Shown: one piece after another, positions 36,417-45,903 of the stretch
Layout of the letters: every line of letters begins with the position of its first letter
Numbering within the stretch: the stretch's first letter is position 1
Source of the DNA: Candidatus Enterococcus myersii
GTDB taxonomy: Bacteria > Bacillota > Bacilli > Lactobacillales > Enterococcaceae
DNA: 64,000 bases
Reading direction: 5' to 3'
NCBI RefSeq assembly: GCF_017316025.1
Contig: NZ_JAFLVT010000018.1
Location: 44,356-108,355 of the forward strand
Program-made: the position numbers and the translations under genes
Notes under the pieces: model-generated
Told to the model about the DNA's origin: nothing
The model's database searches: none
The model's input: only the letters and a program-made list of their open reading frames with translations

Positions 36417-37661
36417 CTAATCTCCTAATTTTTTTGAAATCAAGTATCTATTTCTATATAACGCAATACCTCTAAAAATGGCCATCAATAAATTAACAAC
36501 GCTCATAACAATCACAACATTTAACAATGTAATACTATTTGTAGCCCATAGTATGAAATAACAAACTAAATTTACTATAGTTGCAAATGGTAATGCCGCA
36601 TTAGCATAGTTTGCCTTTCCAATTGGAGATAAGGCAGGGTATCCCAAAAACAAACTGAAAAATCCAAAAAAGGTATTCACCACTAAAATTCTTAAGTATA
36701 TACCCGCTTCTGCATAGTTTGGTCCTAAAACTAAGCTACATACAAAATCAGCAAAAACAAAAATAACAGTACACCCTAAAAACCAAATTATTCCACCAAA
36801 AATGATAATTTTTTTCAAAAATTTGTAATCTTTATTTCGTACCATATGTGGATAAATACTATCATTTACTGGTGTCAACAACATATCTCCAGCAGTAGTT
36901 ATTTTGGTAATCCCGGATAGAATTCCTGTCTCAATTGACGATGGAGAAAATTTCAATCCCAAGAAAAAAGTACCTATCGAATTATTGATACTCACTGAAA
37001 CTCTTGATAAGAAGTACGGAAACCCCTCACGAAGTATTTCAATTATACTTTTAATACTAAGAGAAGTAACCTTAACACCCTTTTTAAACATCATTATTAC
37101 AGTAATTATTAAAGCAGCAAGGTCTCCTATTATATAAGATAATGGAACCAGATTTACTTGTTGATCACCAGATACTAGAAATAGCACCAACCCTATACAT
37201 AATGACTTTGCAATGACAGCTCTTATTGTTATAGTTTTCATTTCTTCTATTCCTCTAAAATAAAAATCTGGTAATAAAGCTTTAATAAAGGAATCTAAAA
37301 TAAAGAGCCCCACAAACAGAAAATTTTCTCTAATCATTTTAATAAAAACAGCACTAAATAAAAACAGAAATAATGATATTATTGATAGAAATATTTTAGC
37401 AAAAGTAACAGTTGTAACAGCCTCATTTATTTTGCCAAAATCCGACTGATACTTTGCAATTTGTGCCGTACCTGAAATGCTGAATCCATATTCTACAATC
37501 ATTTGAAAAATTAATACAAATGACATCGAAAAGCCTACCAAACCAAATTTTTCAACACTTAATACACGAGAAAGGTATGGGAACAACATTAGTCCTAAAA
37601 AATAATTTGAAAATGTTAAGATATATAAAAACAAGGTGTTTTTAGCAATTTTATTTTTCAT
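36417..37661 (-). CDS. wzx: Wzx-type polysaccharide flippase
   Basis: This 414-aa protein has about 12 membrane helices and the Wzx/MATE-like start (NTLFLYILTFSNYFLGLMLFPYLSRVLSVEKFGLVGFSMSF). It should flip undecaprenyl-linked repeat units across the membrane for polymerisation by Wzy. It overlaps the pyruvyltransferase stop by 11 bases. The gene is AT-rich, like its neighbours to the right. Confidence 0.9.
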   Translation of the reverse strand: MKNKIAKNTLFLYILTFSNYFLGLMLFPYLSRVLSVEKFGLVGFSMSFVLIFQMIVEYGFSISGTAQIAKYQSDFGKINEAVTTVTFAKIFLSIISLFLFLFSAVFIKMIRENFLFVGLFILDSFIKALLPDFYFRGIEEMKTITIRAVIAKSLCIGLVLFLVSGDQQVNLVPLSYIIGDLAALIITVIMMFKKGVKVTSLSIKSIIEILREGFPYFLSRVSVSINNSIGTFFLGLKFSPSSIETGILSGITKITTAGDMLLTPVNDSIYPHMVRNKDYKFLKKIIIFGGIIWFLGCTVIFVFADFVCSLVLGPNYAEAGIYLRILVVNTFFGFFSLFLGYPALSPIGKANYANAALPFATIVNLVCYFILWATNSITLLNVVIVMSVVNLLMAIFRGIALYRNRYLISKKLGD

Positions 37662-38811
37662 TCTTTATCAACTCAGTTTGGGTTTTTTTTACCTCTTCTT
37701 GAACAGTAGCTAAAGAAGTCTGCAGCCACTCCAAAGAGTCCGTCTTTAATTTTTTTAAATTATCATTAGCAACTTTAAAATCGATATTCTTATTTAAGTG
37801 AATCTCAGTATTTGCAATAACATTTTGTTTTGTTAATTCTAATAGTGATAAAATAGAGTCCAATCTCTCATCAGTTTTAATTTTCCCACCATCATTATCT
37901 GCAATTCTAAAAAATATTTTATTGTAGATTATTGAAAAAACAATCCCGTGAAACGAATTTGATATTACATATTTAGCATCATGAATATATTTTATAAACT
38001 CCGATGGCCCTGCTTCAAAATCAACTTTTTGCCCATAAATTTGACATTTATAAGTATTTACGCCAGTGAATACTGTTACCACAGGTAAATTTAGCATCTC
38101 ACTAATTTTCTTAACAGTAGATAGCACTTCTTTGCTCGCCTTGATACAGTAAAAAAAGATATAATCCCCATCAAATTTACAATCAGCGTTATTGTATAAT
38201 TCATTGTAGTCATTTTTTTCCAATAAGAATGTTGGATCTAAAACAACTTGAATACGTTTTTCAGGAATCAATTTATCTAAAGCTACTTTAACTGATTGTT
38301 CTCTAACAGATAGGTATTCAAATTTCTTAATACTTTCAATAATATCCGAACCAAATTGATTTGTAAGTGATTTACCAAAACTAGGAGCATAAGAAATTTT
38401 GTGTTGGTTTACTGGCAATAAGTATATGTTAGAAAAATCTGGCATAGAAGCATTATTCCAGATCTGGTCACTACCAGCAATTAAGCAATCATATTCCTGA
38501 GAAACTTCAGCAAATTTATTTTCCTCATCAAACCTATCAGTCAGATTTAAATTATCAAGCACATTATTAAATCTATTCTTTCTTTTAGTTAATTTATTAT
38601 AATGTGGGATATTCAACGCACCTTTTATCAATCCTTTTAATGATAATTCTTTAAAAATGATATTCTGATACAACGAATATTGAGCAGTTGGTACAAAATT
38701 AATAATTTTATTTGGATATCCCATTTTATAAATAGTTTTTTGCAGCGCATAGGCTTGTAAGAATGAGCCATTATTATGTGCAGTGTGTAAAGTTACAGTC
38801 GCTGTCTTCAT
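37651..38811 (-). CDS. Polysaccharide pyruvyltransferase family protein
   Basis: This 386-aa protein fits the PS_pyruv_trans family: an N-terminal HTAHNNGSFLQAYALQKTI, then AGSDQIWNNASMPDFSNIYLLP and the conserved VISNSFHGIVFSIIYNKIFF. These enzymes add a ketal pyruvate to a sugar, giving the polymer a negative charge. It is cotranscribed with wzx. The last 25 residues are lysine- and glutamate-rich. Confidence 0.88.
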   Translation of the reverse strand: MKTATVTLHTAHNNGSFLQAYALQKTIYKMGYPNKIINFVPTAQYSLYQNIIFKELSLKGLIKGALNIPHYNKLTKRKNRFNNVLDNLNLTDRFDEENKFAEVSQEYDCLIAGSDQIWNNASMPDFSNIYLLPVNQHKISYAPSFGKSLTNQFGSDIIESIKKFEYLSVREQSVKVALDKLIPEKRIQVVLDPTFLLEKNDYNELYNNADCKFDGDYIFFYCIKASKEVLSTVKKISEMLNLPVVTVFTGVNTYKCQIYGQKVDFEAGPSEFIKYIHDAKYVISNSFHGIVFSIIYNKIFFRIADNDGGKIKTDERLDSILSLLELTKQNVIANTEIHLNKNIDFKVANDNLKKLKTDSLEWLQTSLATVQEEVKKTQTELIKNEK

Positions 38812-38832
38812 TTACTAATCCATCCATTCTTT

Positions 38833-39798
38833 TTATCGATTAATTTTTAAGTATAAATTCCAACAATACCTATAGCCATCTAACCCTAAATATTTAAGAA
38901 TTCTGTAAGCTATTTTATCTCTTCGAGGAATAACTTCACTTCTGATTAACTCATCATAAGAAAGAATATCCTTTTTTAAATCCAAGCTAATATTTTTATA
39001 ATTTTCTCTATTTTTAGATGTTAGAATTTGATTCAAAGTACTAAATCTAGACCACAAAATTCTTCTTTGTGTATATAAGTTTAGAGACGGATATCTTTGA
39101 AGAATAAAATCTGCTGCTTGATCTGTCATCTCTAATAAATCTAATTTTTTTTCTGTAAATTGTCTGTTTACAGTTGAATCCTCTCTATTGACATAAAAAT
39201 AGATGCTTTTTGAACCAAATGCAATTTTCGATGAATTTGCAACTATTTGATATGTTATTAATGAATCTTCAAAAATTTTTCCACTTGGAAATCTATGCTC
39301 ATTAAAAAATTCCTTACGGAACATTTTTGCCCATACTCCCATATCAAATCCATCATCTAACAACATACGTTTTATAGTTGTCTCAGCGTTCATAACTACC
39401 ATTTCTCCAGTACCTCGATCTTTTCTTCTTTTAGGAGTTATATAGGTATATGTAGCTATAGAAATATCGGCTTGATTTTTTATAGCAAGATTCAATAAAA
39501 ATTCTATATAATCTGGAGTAACATAGTCATCAGAATCAACAAAAGTAATCCACTCCCCATTAGCATTATCTAATCCCAAGTTTCTAGCATCAGATTGACC
39601 ACTGTTCTTTTTATGATAGACACTTATTCTAGAATCTTGTAAGGCTAAGGTATCACAAATATAACCAGATTTATCTGTAGATCCGTCATTGACTAGAATA
39701 ATCTCTATGTCTTTATATGTCTGATTACGAAGGCTTTTAACACATTTAGTTAAGTATCTTTCAACGTTATAGACTGGTATAATAATACTTACTGTCAT
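38833..39798 (-). CDS. Family 2 glycosyltransferase
   Basis: This 321-aa GT-A enzyme starts MTVSIIIPVYNVERYLTKCVKSL, then ILVNDGSTDKSGYICD and VDSDDYVTPDYIEF, the DXD metal/nucleotide site. It adds a sugar to the growing lipid-linked repeat. The ATG at 39798 has AAAGGAG seven bases ahead; the longer frame to 39834 has none. The donor sugar cannot be told. Confidence 0.93.
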   Translation of the reverse strand: MTVSIIIPVYNVERYLTKCVKSLRNQTYKDIEIILVNDGSTDKSGYICDTLALQDSRISVYHKKNSGQSDARNLGLDNANGEWITFVDSDDYVTPDYIEFLLNLAIKNQADISIATYTYITPKRRKDRGTGEMVVMNAETTIKRMLLDDGFDMGVWAKMFRKEFFNEHRFPSGKIFEDSLITYQIVANSSKIAFGSKSIYFYVNREDSTVNRQFTEKKLDLLEMTDQAADFILQRYPSLNLYTQRRILWSRFSTLNQILTSKNRENYKNISLDLKKDILSYDELIRSEVIPRRDKIAYRILKYLGLDGYRYCWNLYLKINR

Positions 39799-39847
39799 AA
39801 ATTTCTCCTTTATTCCAATACCAAATGATAACATTATAATTTTTTTA

Positions 39848-40315
39848 GTTATATTTTAACTTTCCTTTTGTGAAGCTTGTAATCACAAAATACAGGACAA
39901 TGAAATAATAGATCATTTCATTATGTGTACTATAAAAAGTTGTCGTTATAATAAACGAAAGAAAAAACAATACCACAATATATTCTTTTTTACATAAGAA
40001 TTTTTTTAAATAGAAACAAAAAGCAAAACATAAGAAACAAAAATAAAAATAGGAAATTCACTAAAAAATGAAAAATGAACAGAGTGCATAGGTATTCTTC
40101 CCTGAAATACCGCAGCAAAACCAGTAGGATCCAAAAGTTGAAATCTAGAATAATCAATTCATGTTGCTAAAAATAAAACTACTACTATCCATAAGGCTGA
40201 TTCCAAATAAAATGTAACAATATCTTTTAATTTACTTTCTATATTGTACCAAAATAATAATAAACTTAATCCTGTAGACCCAAAAATTTCTCCAACAGAT
40301 AGACTAATCTATCAA
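39848..40315 (-). pseudogene. Decayed Wzy-like polymerase fragment
   Basis: On the minus strand a membrane-protein-like frame reads SVGEIFGSTGLSLLLFWYN...LESALWIVVVLFLAT, then a stop, then IDYSRFQLLDPTGFAAVFQG and SEFPIFIFVSYVLLF, then a stop. The next hydrophobic stretch (EYIVVLFFLSFIITTTFYST) is in another frame. This is consistent with the C-terminal half of a polysaccharide polymerase broken by at least one stop and one frameshift. It differs from the intact polymerase upstream. The intact ancestor is not identified. Confidence 0.6.
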
Positions 40316-40370
40316 AAATGTAAATAGAAGCATACTTTTATAGAAGAAAAATTTCAAATGATTTTTTAGC

Positions 40371-40549
40371 TGCATAGAACATATACACTCCATATTGATA
40401 AAATTGAACCTTTTTCACTTCTGCTGATTAAATGTTTCCAACAATAAAATCACATTTTTCAATATTCTTTATTTACTTAATAACCTTTTTTAGCAGCTTC
40501 ATTTGCAAATATAACTCCAAATAATTCTAAGCTTACTATTAAATTAACA
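40371..40549 (-). pseudogene. Decayed 5' fragment of a second glf
   Basis: The minus strand reads NLIVSLELFGVIFANEAAKKGY, then after a frame change IKNIEKCDFIVGNI, stop, SAEVKKVQFYQYGVYMFY. This lines up residue by residue with the first ~56 residues of the intact Glf (NYLVVGSGLFGAIFANEAAKKGH, VKVIEKRDHIAGNI, KEVEGIQFHQYGAHIFH). It has a frameshift and stops, so it is a relic. It is a divergent copy rather than a recent duplicate. Confidence 0.85.
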
Positions 40550-41780
40550 GCTCTCCCTCATCTGTTAATTTAATTGCTGTTAAGAAAGCTAGAATAGCAA
40601 TTGATATTGTAGTATATGTTATTACAGTATTAAAAATTAGCAATAGATAACACAACACAAAAAAGACATTCTCAAAATTCTTTTTTTTCAAAGAATATTT
40701 AGTAAAACTAATGAAGGGAATTGTATAAAACAAAAGAAATAACAGTCCACCATCTTGTATAATTTGTGAAAAAACACTGGTATGTCCTGTAAGAATTCCA
40801 GCTTTTTCTGCTTTGAAACCATATCCGAATAGCGGACGCAAACCCCAACTATATACAGCATTACTAAAATTATTTATCCGTATATCATCAGAGTTTCCCA
40901 TATTAATCTTCTCATTTAATAATTTTATAATAAAAAAAGAAGCGAAAAAGAAGATGATCGGTGTGAAAGCTAGTATTGGAAGGTTGACACCTCCGGTTTC
41001 TTTTTTTAAATTTTTAAGAATTAAAAAAAACATGCCGAGAGCTGTTACAATGAGTCCCGTAGTTGAGTACGTGGTAATCAACGCAATTAATCCAATCATT
41101 AATCTATATCTTTTTTTATCTTCAAATAAGAACAACTCGAACAATATTGCTATCACAATTACAAAAGCATACATTGGACCTTCAACAAAGATACCGGTAT
41201 TTCTTCCCTGGCTCAATAAAGAATATGCTCCTGGTTGAGCTACAAAAAACACATTATAAAAGGATGCTATGTTTTGTGCTCCCCCCCAAAAAATATTAAC
41301 AATTTTTGTTGGAGACAAAACTTTTAGCGTTGGGCCTAGAATATAGAAAAAAAGTGAAATAACATTTATTACAAAAACACCATTGATAATATCCTTAATA
41401 AAATAGTATTTATTATTCTTTTTTAATAAGAAATACATATAAATTAGATCAAAAATAACTATTAGTAAACCTAATATCATAAGGCTTTCTTTGATATTTC
41501 CTATTTGACTCATATTTCTATATGGGAAAAAAATATTCAAAACAAAAATTAATACTATTAGACTATTCATAAACATACAATTAGTCAAAAAAATTTTTAG
41601 TATAGATTTATTAAATATCATTTTCATTTCTTCTGATTGAATTACAATCAAAAAAATCAATACTAGCACAAAAGTTATCGTTATTAATATATCACCAGGA
41701 AATGTTGTCATTTTCGTATAGACTGATTGACATCCTAAAACAAGCAAAAAGCTTAATATAAACTGTAATTTTCTAATCAT
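40539..41780 (-). CDS. wzy: Wzy-type polysaccharide polymerase
   Basis: This 413-aa protein has about ten to eleven membrane helices and the O-antigen polymerase/ligase region near the C-terminus (WGLRPLFGYGFKAEKAGILTGHTSVFSQIIQDGGLLFLLFY). It should polymerise lipid-linked repeat units outside the membrane. Its final codons lie inside the decayed glf fragment, so the C-terminus may have been altered by the rearrangement. The gene is very AT-rich. The 199 bases upstream (41781-41979) hold no gene. Confidence 0.85.
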   Translation of the reverse strand: MIRKLQFILSFLLVLGCQSVYTKMTTFPGDILITITFVLVLIFLIVIQSEEMKMIFNKSILKIFLTNCMFMNSLIVLIFVLNIFFPYRNMSQIGNIKESLMILGLLIVIFDLIYMYFLLKKNNKYYFIKDIINGVFVINVISLFFYILGPTLKVLSPTKIVNIFWGGAQNIASFYNVFFVAQPGAYSLLSQGRNTGIFVEGPMYAFVIVIAILFELFLFEDKKRYRLMIGLIALITTYSTTGLIVTALGMFFLILKNLKKETGGVNLPILAFTPIIFFFASFFIIKLLNEKINMGNSDDIRINNFSNAVYSWGLRPLFGYGFKAEKAGILTGHTSVFSQIIQDGGLLFLLFYTIPFISFTKYSLKKKNFENVFFVLCYLLLIFNTVITYTTISIAILAFLTAIKLTDEGELLI

Positions 41781-41979
41781 AATTACCCTTTCAAACTATT
41801 TTTATTATGTTTTTTTCAGGCTTTTGTTTTATTCATATTATGTGATAAATTCAATAGTTCTTAATTTTATAATCTTTTTTTACCCATTTATTTCTCGTAA
41901 ATTGAAAGAAAATTCCACATAACTTCTCTTGGTTTTTCAATTTAATTTCCTTCATGATATTTTTTCTAAAAAACAAGTT

Positions 41980-42759
41980 TTAATACCTACTCACTTGTAG
42001 TTTAGCCTTCAAAAATTTAGTTCCTTTTTCTAGCCATGATCGTTTTTCCATAAAAATCACTGGAATTTCTTCGTATGAACAGCCATTTTTATCTATCCAA
42101 ACATCCAACAAGATTTCACTTACTCGACCAAAAACTCGTGCATGGAAACTATTGTATTCAGAAATATCTAGCTTTTCCTCTAAAGCGAATAAAATTGAAA
42201 ACATCCATTCACAATAAGAATCAAATTTTTCTTCTGACATAATAAACATGTTAAACATATGAGCAGATTTTCGTTGTAAAATTTTATCATAAGAAGCTAG
42301 GTAGTCAGGATATAGAGCTTCAATAATTTCTCGTGTCACGACCAAGTCTTGTGGGTAATGAGTATGGTTATAATGAGATTCAATTGACTCAATGTAGTAA
42401 TTTCGCTTTTTTGGTAATACAATGTCGGCTTTGTCCAATTTTTGCATTAATGTTTGTTGATCTAAAACATCAGTGAATGTCCCTTGAGCAAAGATACTAA
42501 CATTTTTATTTTTTGAAAAATGGCGGCGATAATGGGATAATCCTTTGTAATCCGCAGATACATTTTTCCATAACCAATATAAAGCCGTTAATTCTGAATA
42601 ATTGGCATTTTTACTAGAAATATTTTCACCAGTATTGTCTTTTTCATACCCCAATTCCTCAGGATGCATTGCAGCGCCACTTTGGATAGGTAAGTACATC
42701 TCATCTTTAGGCATTTGATAGCTTTTATGGGTAGCAATGCCAATTTTAATAGTTTTCAT
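41980..42759 (-). CDS. DUF4422 glycosyltransferase
   Basis: This 259-aa protein matches DUF4422: a start IKIGIATHKSYQMPKDEMYLPIQSGA, then ENISSKNANYSELTALYWLWKN and YKGLSHYRRHFSK, and later HMFNMFIMSEEKFDSYCEW. These proteins are capsule and exopolysaccharide glycosyltransferases. It follows the priming transferase, so it may add the second sugar. The donor is unknown. Confidence 0.88.
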   Translation of the reverse strand: MKTIKIGIATHKSYQMPKDEMYLPIQSGAAMHPEELGYEKDNTGENISSKNANYSELTALYWLWKNVSADYKGLSHYRRHFSKNKNVSIFAQGTFTDVLDQQTLMQKLDKADIVLPKKRNYYIESIESHYNHTHYPQDLVVTREIIEALYPDYLASYDKILQRKSAHMFNMFIMSEEKFDSYCEWMFSILFALEEKLDISEYNSFHARVFGRVSEILLDVWIDKNGCSYEEIPVIFMEKRSWLEKGTKFLKAKLQVSRY

Positions 42760-42788
42760 TTACGTCTATTCAATCCCTTTTTTCTAAT

Positions 42789-43508
42789 TTAATATGCCCC
42801 ATTCGGCTTAATCATTACTTTAATAGTTTTGAATATAATCTTGATATCATTCAAAGTACTACGATTTTGAATGTACTCCACATCGAAGTCCACCATTTCT
42901 TCAAAGCCAACTTCATTTCGTCCGCTGACTTGCCATAAACCTGAGCAACCTGGTTTTACCAATAACCGTTGCATGTCATGGGGAGTGTATTCAGCGACTT
43001 CTCTTTCCAAAGGTGGTCGAGGACCAATCAGACTCATATCCCCTTTAACGACATTTAAGAGTTGGGGTAGTTCGTCTAAACTGGTGCGACGAATCATTTT
43101 ACCAATTTTGGTAACTCGAGGATCGTCTTTCATTTTAAACATGGCACCATCGATTTCATTTTGTTCCATTAGTTCTGCTAATTTTTCTTCAGCATCGATA
43201 CACATAGAACGAAATTTATACATGGTGAACAATTTGCCATTGCGCCCGACCCGTGTTTGGGCAAAAACCACTGGTGAGCCAGGTTCTTCTTGGCGAATTT
43301 TATAAGCTACATATGCCATGAGTGGTGAAGCAAGAACTAATCCAACAGTTCCGCCAACAACATCAATTCCTCGTTTAACAAAATCATAGCCTTTTTGTCT
43401 TTTCAATTTTTCTTGATCGACCCATTGCAACTTAAAATACTGATCTTGGTAGTGCTTTTTTAAATCATCCGCCTTCATGATATTAAAAAAGTTTTCCGTC
43501 ATCACCAT
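42789..43508 (-). CDS. Undecaprenyl-phosphate sugar-1-phosphate (priming) transferase
   Basis: This 239-aa bacterial sugar transferase has one membrane helix (about 48-68, KRGIDVVGGTVGLVLASPLMAYVAY) and the cytoplasmic catalytic region: VFAQTRVGRNGKLFTMYKFRSM, RRTSLDELPQLLNVVKGDMSLIGPRPPLE and PGCSGLWQVSGR. It starts each repeat by loading a sugar phosphate on undecaprenyl phosphate. It is the short EpsE type without the four-helix N-terminal domain. AGGAGG precedes the ATG. Confidence 0.95.
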   Translation of the reverse strand: MVMTENFFNIMKADDLKKHYQDQYFKLQWVDQEKLKRQKGYDFVKRGIDVVGGTVGLVLASPLMAYVAYKIRQEEPGSPVVFAQTRVGRNGKLFTMYKFRSMCIDAEEKLAELMEQNEIDGAMFKMKDDPRVTKIGKMIRRTSLDELPQLLNVVKGDMSLIGPRPPLEREVAEYTPHDMQRLLVKPGCSGLWQVSGRNEVGFEEMVDFDVEYIQNRSTLNDIKIIFKTIKVMIKPNGAY

Positions 43509-43576
43509 TCATACTCCTCCTGTTTTTCTCATCTCTCTATTTCCAAAAAATTTTATAAGTAACATCGTCAGCTCAA

Positions 43577-44341
43577 CTAAAATAATCCAAACCGTTTCTT
43601 CTTAGCTTCTGTATAATCTGGGTATGTGACCGCATCCCCATTTATCAAATCTTTCGCCACTTGTTCCATAGCTTTGACTTTTTCTTCATCAAAGTCATGT
43701 CCGATTTGGCGAAAGGCTTCTTTCATTGCAAACGTTCTTTTTTTGATACCATGAGCGTCAGACGCCATCATCTGAACGAGGTTATGCTCAACCATCTGCT
43801 TTGCCGTCTTTTGGATGTCTTTACCAAAGACACCTATGTAGCTTGGAGCGGTGAGTTGCGCGAGGCACCCCATCTCCAAGTATGGAATCAGGCGATTGGG
43901 ATCTTCACGAAACTTCGCATTTCTTTCCGGATGGACGATGACTGGCACCTTTCCCATATTTCGCAGCTTGAAAAAAAGTTGCTCTGTATAGGCTGGGACA
44001 TCCATCGTAGGAAATTCAATCAAAAGATAGGTATCTGCTAAATCTGTAGACAAAATCTGATCTTGTTGGATTTCTTCTACTAAATCCCCCGTAATCCGCA
44101 CCTCTTGCCCTTCCAGTAGGGTCAGAGGGAGGTTACGACGGTCGAGTTCCGCCTGGAGCTCAGCCACTTTATCGATGACCGCAGCTTTCGGATTCACATA
44201 TTTTCCATTATTATGATGGGGGGTACACAAGATATGTGTGATGCCTTGGCTGATGGCTTTTTCTGCCATGGCAATGCTATCAGCTAACGTATCTGCCCCA
44301 TCATCTACTCCCGGTAAGATATGACAATGAAGATCAATCAT
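43577..44341 (-). CDS. CpsB/EpsC-type tyrosine-protein phosphatase (PHP domain)
   Basis: This 254-aa metal-dependent phosphatase begins MIDLHCHILPGVDDGADTLADS, the PHP motif, followed by THILCTPHHNNG, VIVHPERN and MMASDAHGIKKR with the expected His/Asp metal ligands. It dephosphorylates the tyrosine cluster of the adjacent kinase and so controls chain length. It sits in the usual wzd-wze-wzh order. Confidence 0.95.
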   Translation of the reverse strand: MIDLHCHILPGVDDGADTLADSIAMAEKAISQGITHILCTPHHNNGKYVNPKAAVIDKVAELQAELDRRNLPLTLLEGQEVRITGDLVEEIQQDQILSTDLADTYLLIEFPTMDVPAYTEQLFFKLRNMGKVPVIVHPERNAKFREDPNRLIPYLEMGCLAQLTAPSYIGVFGKDIQKTAKQMVEHNLVQMMASDAHGIKKRTFAMKEAFRQIGHDFDEEKVKAMEQVAKDLINGDAVTYPDYTEAKKKRFGLF

Positions 44342-44368
44342 CCAATCTCCTCCTCAAATCAATTCAAC

Positions 44369-45073
44369 TTAGTTACCATAATAATAGTAGTAACCTTGGT
44401 CTTTCATATTTTGCGTGCCATTGTATACCACGCCTAATACCCGCGCTTGCACCATTTCCAACAGATTTTTCGCATTGGTTAATGCATCTTTTCGCGTGAC
44501 GTTTTCTCTAACAACTAGCAGTGTGCCGTCAGCTTTTGACGCCATAATCTGAGCGTCCGTCACGGCGACCACGGGTGGCATGTCGAAAATAACAACATCA
44601 TACAGGTGGCGTGCTTCCTCAATGACTTGGTTCATACGTACAGAGCCCAGTAATTCAGAAGGGTTTGGCGGCTTAGGACCACTTGGTAAGATGGCCAGAT
44701 TTTCGATTCCGACTGTGCGCGCATTTTCCAAGATGCTTTGATTGGTACTCAAGACGAGGCTCAGACCGGTATCATTACTTAACCCAAATGTTTTGTGAAC
44801 CGTTGGCTTACGCATATCCGCATCCACCAAAAGCACACGTTGACCGGAACTAGCGAAAACTACGGCAAGATTCGCTGAAGTCGTGGATTTACCCTCTGAT
44901 GGTCCAGAGGAAGTCACGACGATGGTCTGAATTTTTTTGTCTGCTGAAGCAAACTGGATATTGGTCCGAATCGTCCGGTACTGTTCTGAGATTGGTGACG
45001 TTTTGTCTGCTAGTGTGATGAGACTGACGGCACTGGTTTGTTGGCTATGATGTTTACTGTTTCGTTTTCCCAT
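44369..45073 (-). CDS. CpsD/CapB-type tyrosine autokinase
   Basis: This 234-aa BY-kinase has Walker A SSGPSEGKSTTSANLAVVFA, Walker A' LLVDADMRKP and Walker B DVVIFDMPPV. The C-terminus ends in a tyrosine cluster (YYYYYGN) that is the autophosphorylation site. It needs the membrane adaptor encoded just upstream for activity. It regulates polymer length and export. Confidence 0.95.
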   Translation of the reverse strand: MGKRNSKHHSQQTSAVSLITLADKTSPISEQYRTIRTNIQFASADKKIQTIVVTSSGPSEGKSTTSANLAVVFASSGQRVLLVDADMRKPTVHKTFGLSNDTGLSLVLSTNQSILENARTVGIENLAILPSGPKPPNPSELLGSVRMNQVIEEARHLYDVVIFDMPPVVAVTDAQIMASKADGTLLVVRENVTRKDALTNAKNLLEMVQARVLGVVYNGTQNMKDQGYYYYYGN

Positions 45074-45086
45074 AATCGATATCTCC

Positions 45087-45863
45087 CTATACTCGTGAGC
45101 GACTGCGACGAGCTTTGTCTTGTTTGGTTGTGGAATTGTCCTGATTTTGCACTGCAGCGATTGAGTTTGTGGTCTTCTTAAGCTCTTTATCTGTCATTTG
45201 TGGGACTGAGCCAAGGATGGTAAAGCCGAGATTTTCTGCTACGAACCGGCTATCTTTGACGGTACGGTCCAACAGTTCCAATAAGAAGGCCAAGCCAACC
45301 CCTACCATCATCCCTAGAACCAAGCCGATTGCTAAGTTCAGCTTGTTGTTGGGAGAGACTGGTGTCATGGAGGCTTGTGCATTTGAAATGATTGAAATCT
45401 TGTCGACATCCAAAACATCTTTGGCATTTTCTTGGAAGACTTTCGCTGTGGTGTTGGCGATATGTTCCGCATCCACTGGTTTTGTATCGGTTGCTACGAT
45501 GGAAAACATTTGGGAATTCTGGGATTGTTGGACTTGGATGGCACCTTTGAGTTCACTGACAGTTTTATCCAGATCATATTCTGACTCCAGACGATCTTTG
45601 ACAGTGCTCATAACCAAGTCGCCAGTAATCATATCTTTATACGTATTAATCATCAATAAGTTCGTATTGACATCTCCGGCATTGGTCGCATCTGTTCGAG
45701 GTAGTTTAACAATCAATTGGGCTTGTGAATTGTATTTCGGCGTAATGATAAAAAACGTCGCCACGCTTGCCAGAGCCAAGCCAGCGAACATACTAATCAA
45801 TATTGCAGCGACATGCTTCTTTAAGATGTCAAATATTTCCTTCAAACTGATTGTCTCTTCCAT
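45087..45863 (-). CDS. Wzz/CpsC-type chain-length regulator
   Basis: This protein of about 258 aa has the Wzz domain: a first membrane helix near 20-42, an extracellular loop and a second helix near 170-192 (NLAIGLVLGMMVGVGLAFLLELL), then a cytoplasmic tail with NLGFTILGSVPQM that activates the kinase. I prefer the ATG at 45863 (MEETISLKEIFDIL); a frame to 45887 has no ribosome site. The tail is rich in Gln, Lys and Arg. Confidence 0.92.
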   Translation of the reverse strand: MEETISLKEIFDILKKHVAAILISMFAGLALASVATFFIITPKYNSQAQLIVKLPRTDATNAGDVNTNLLMINTYKDMITGDLVMSTVKDRLESEYDLDKTVSELKGAIQVQQSQNSQMFSIVATDTKPVDAEHIANTTAKVFQENAKDVLDVDKISIISNAQASMTPVSPNNKLNLAIGLVLGMMVGVGLAFLLELLDRTVKDSRFVAENLGFTILGSVPQMTDKELKKTTNSIAAVQNQDNSTTKQDKARRSRSRV

Positions 45864-45903
45864 TAGTGTTCCCACTTTCTCTTTCATTTTCTACAAAGAC
45901 TGT

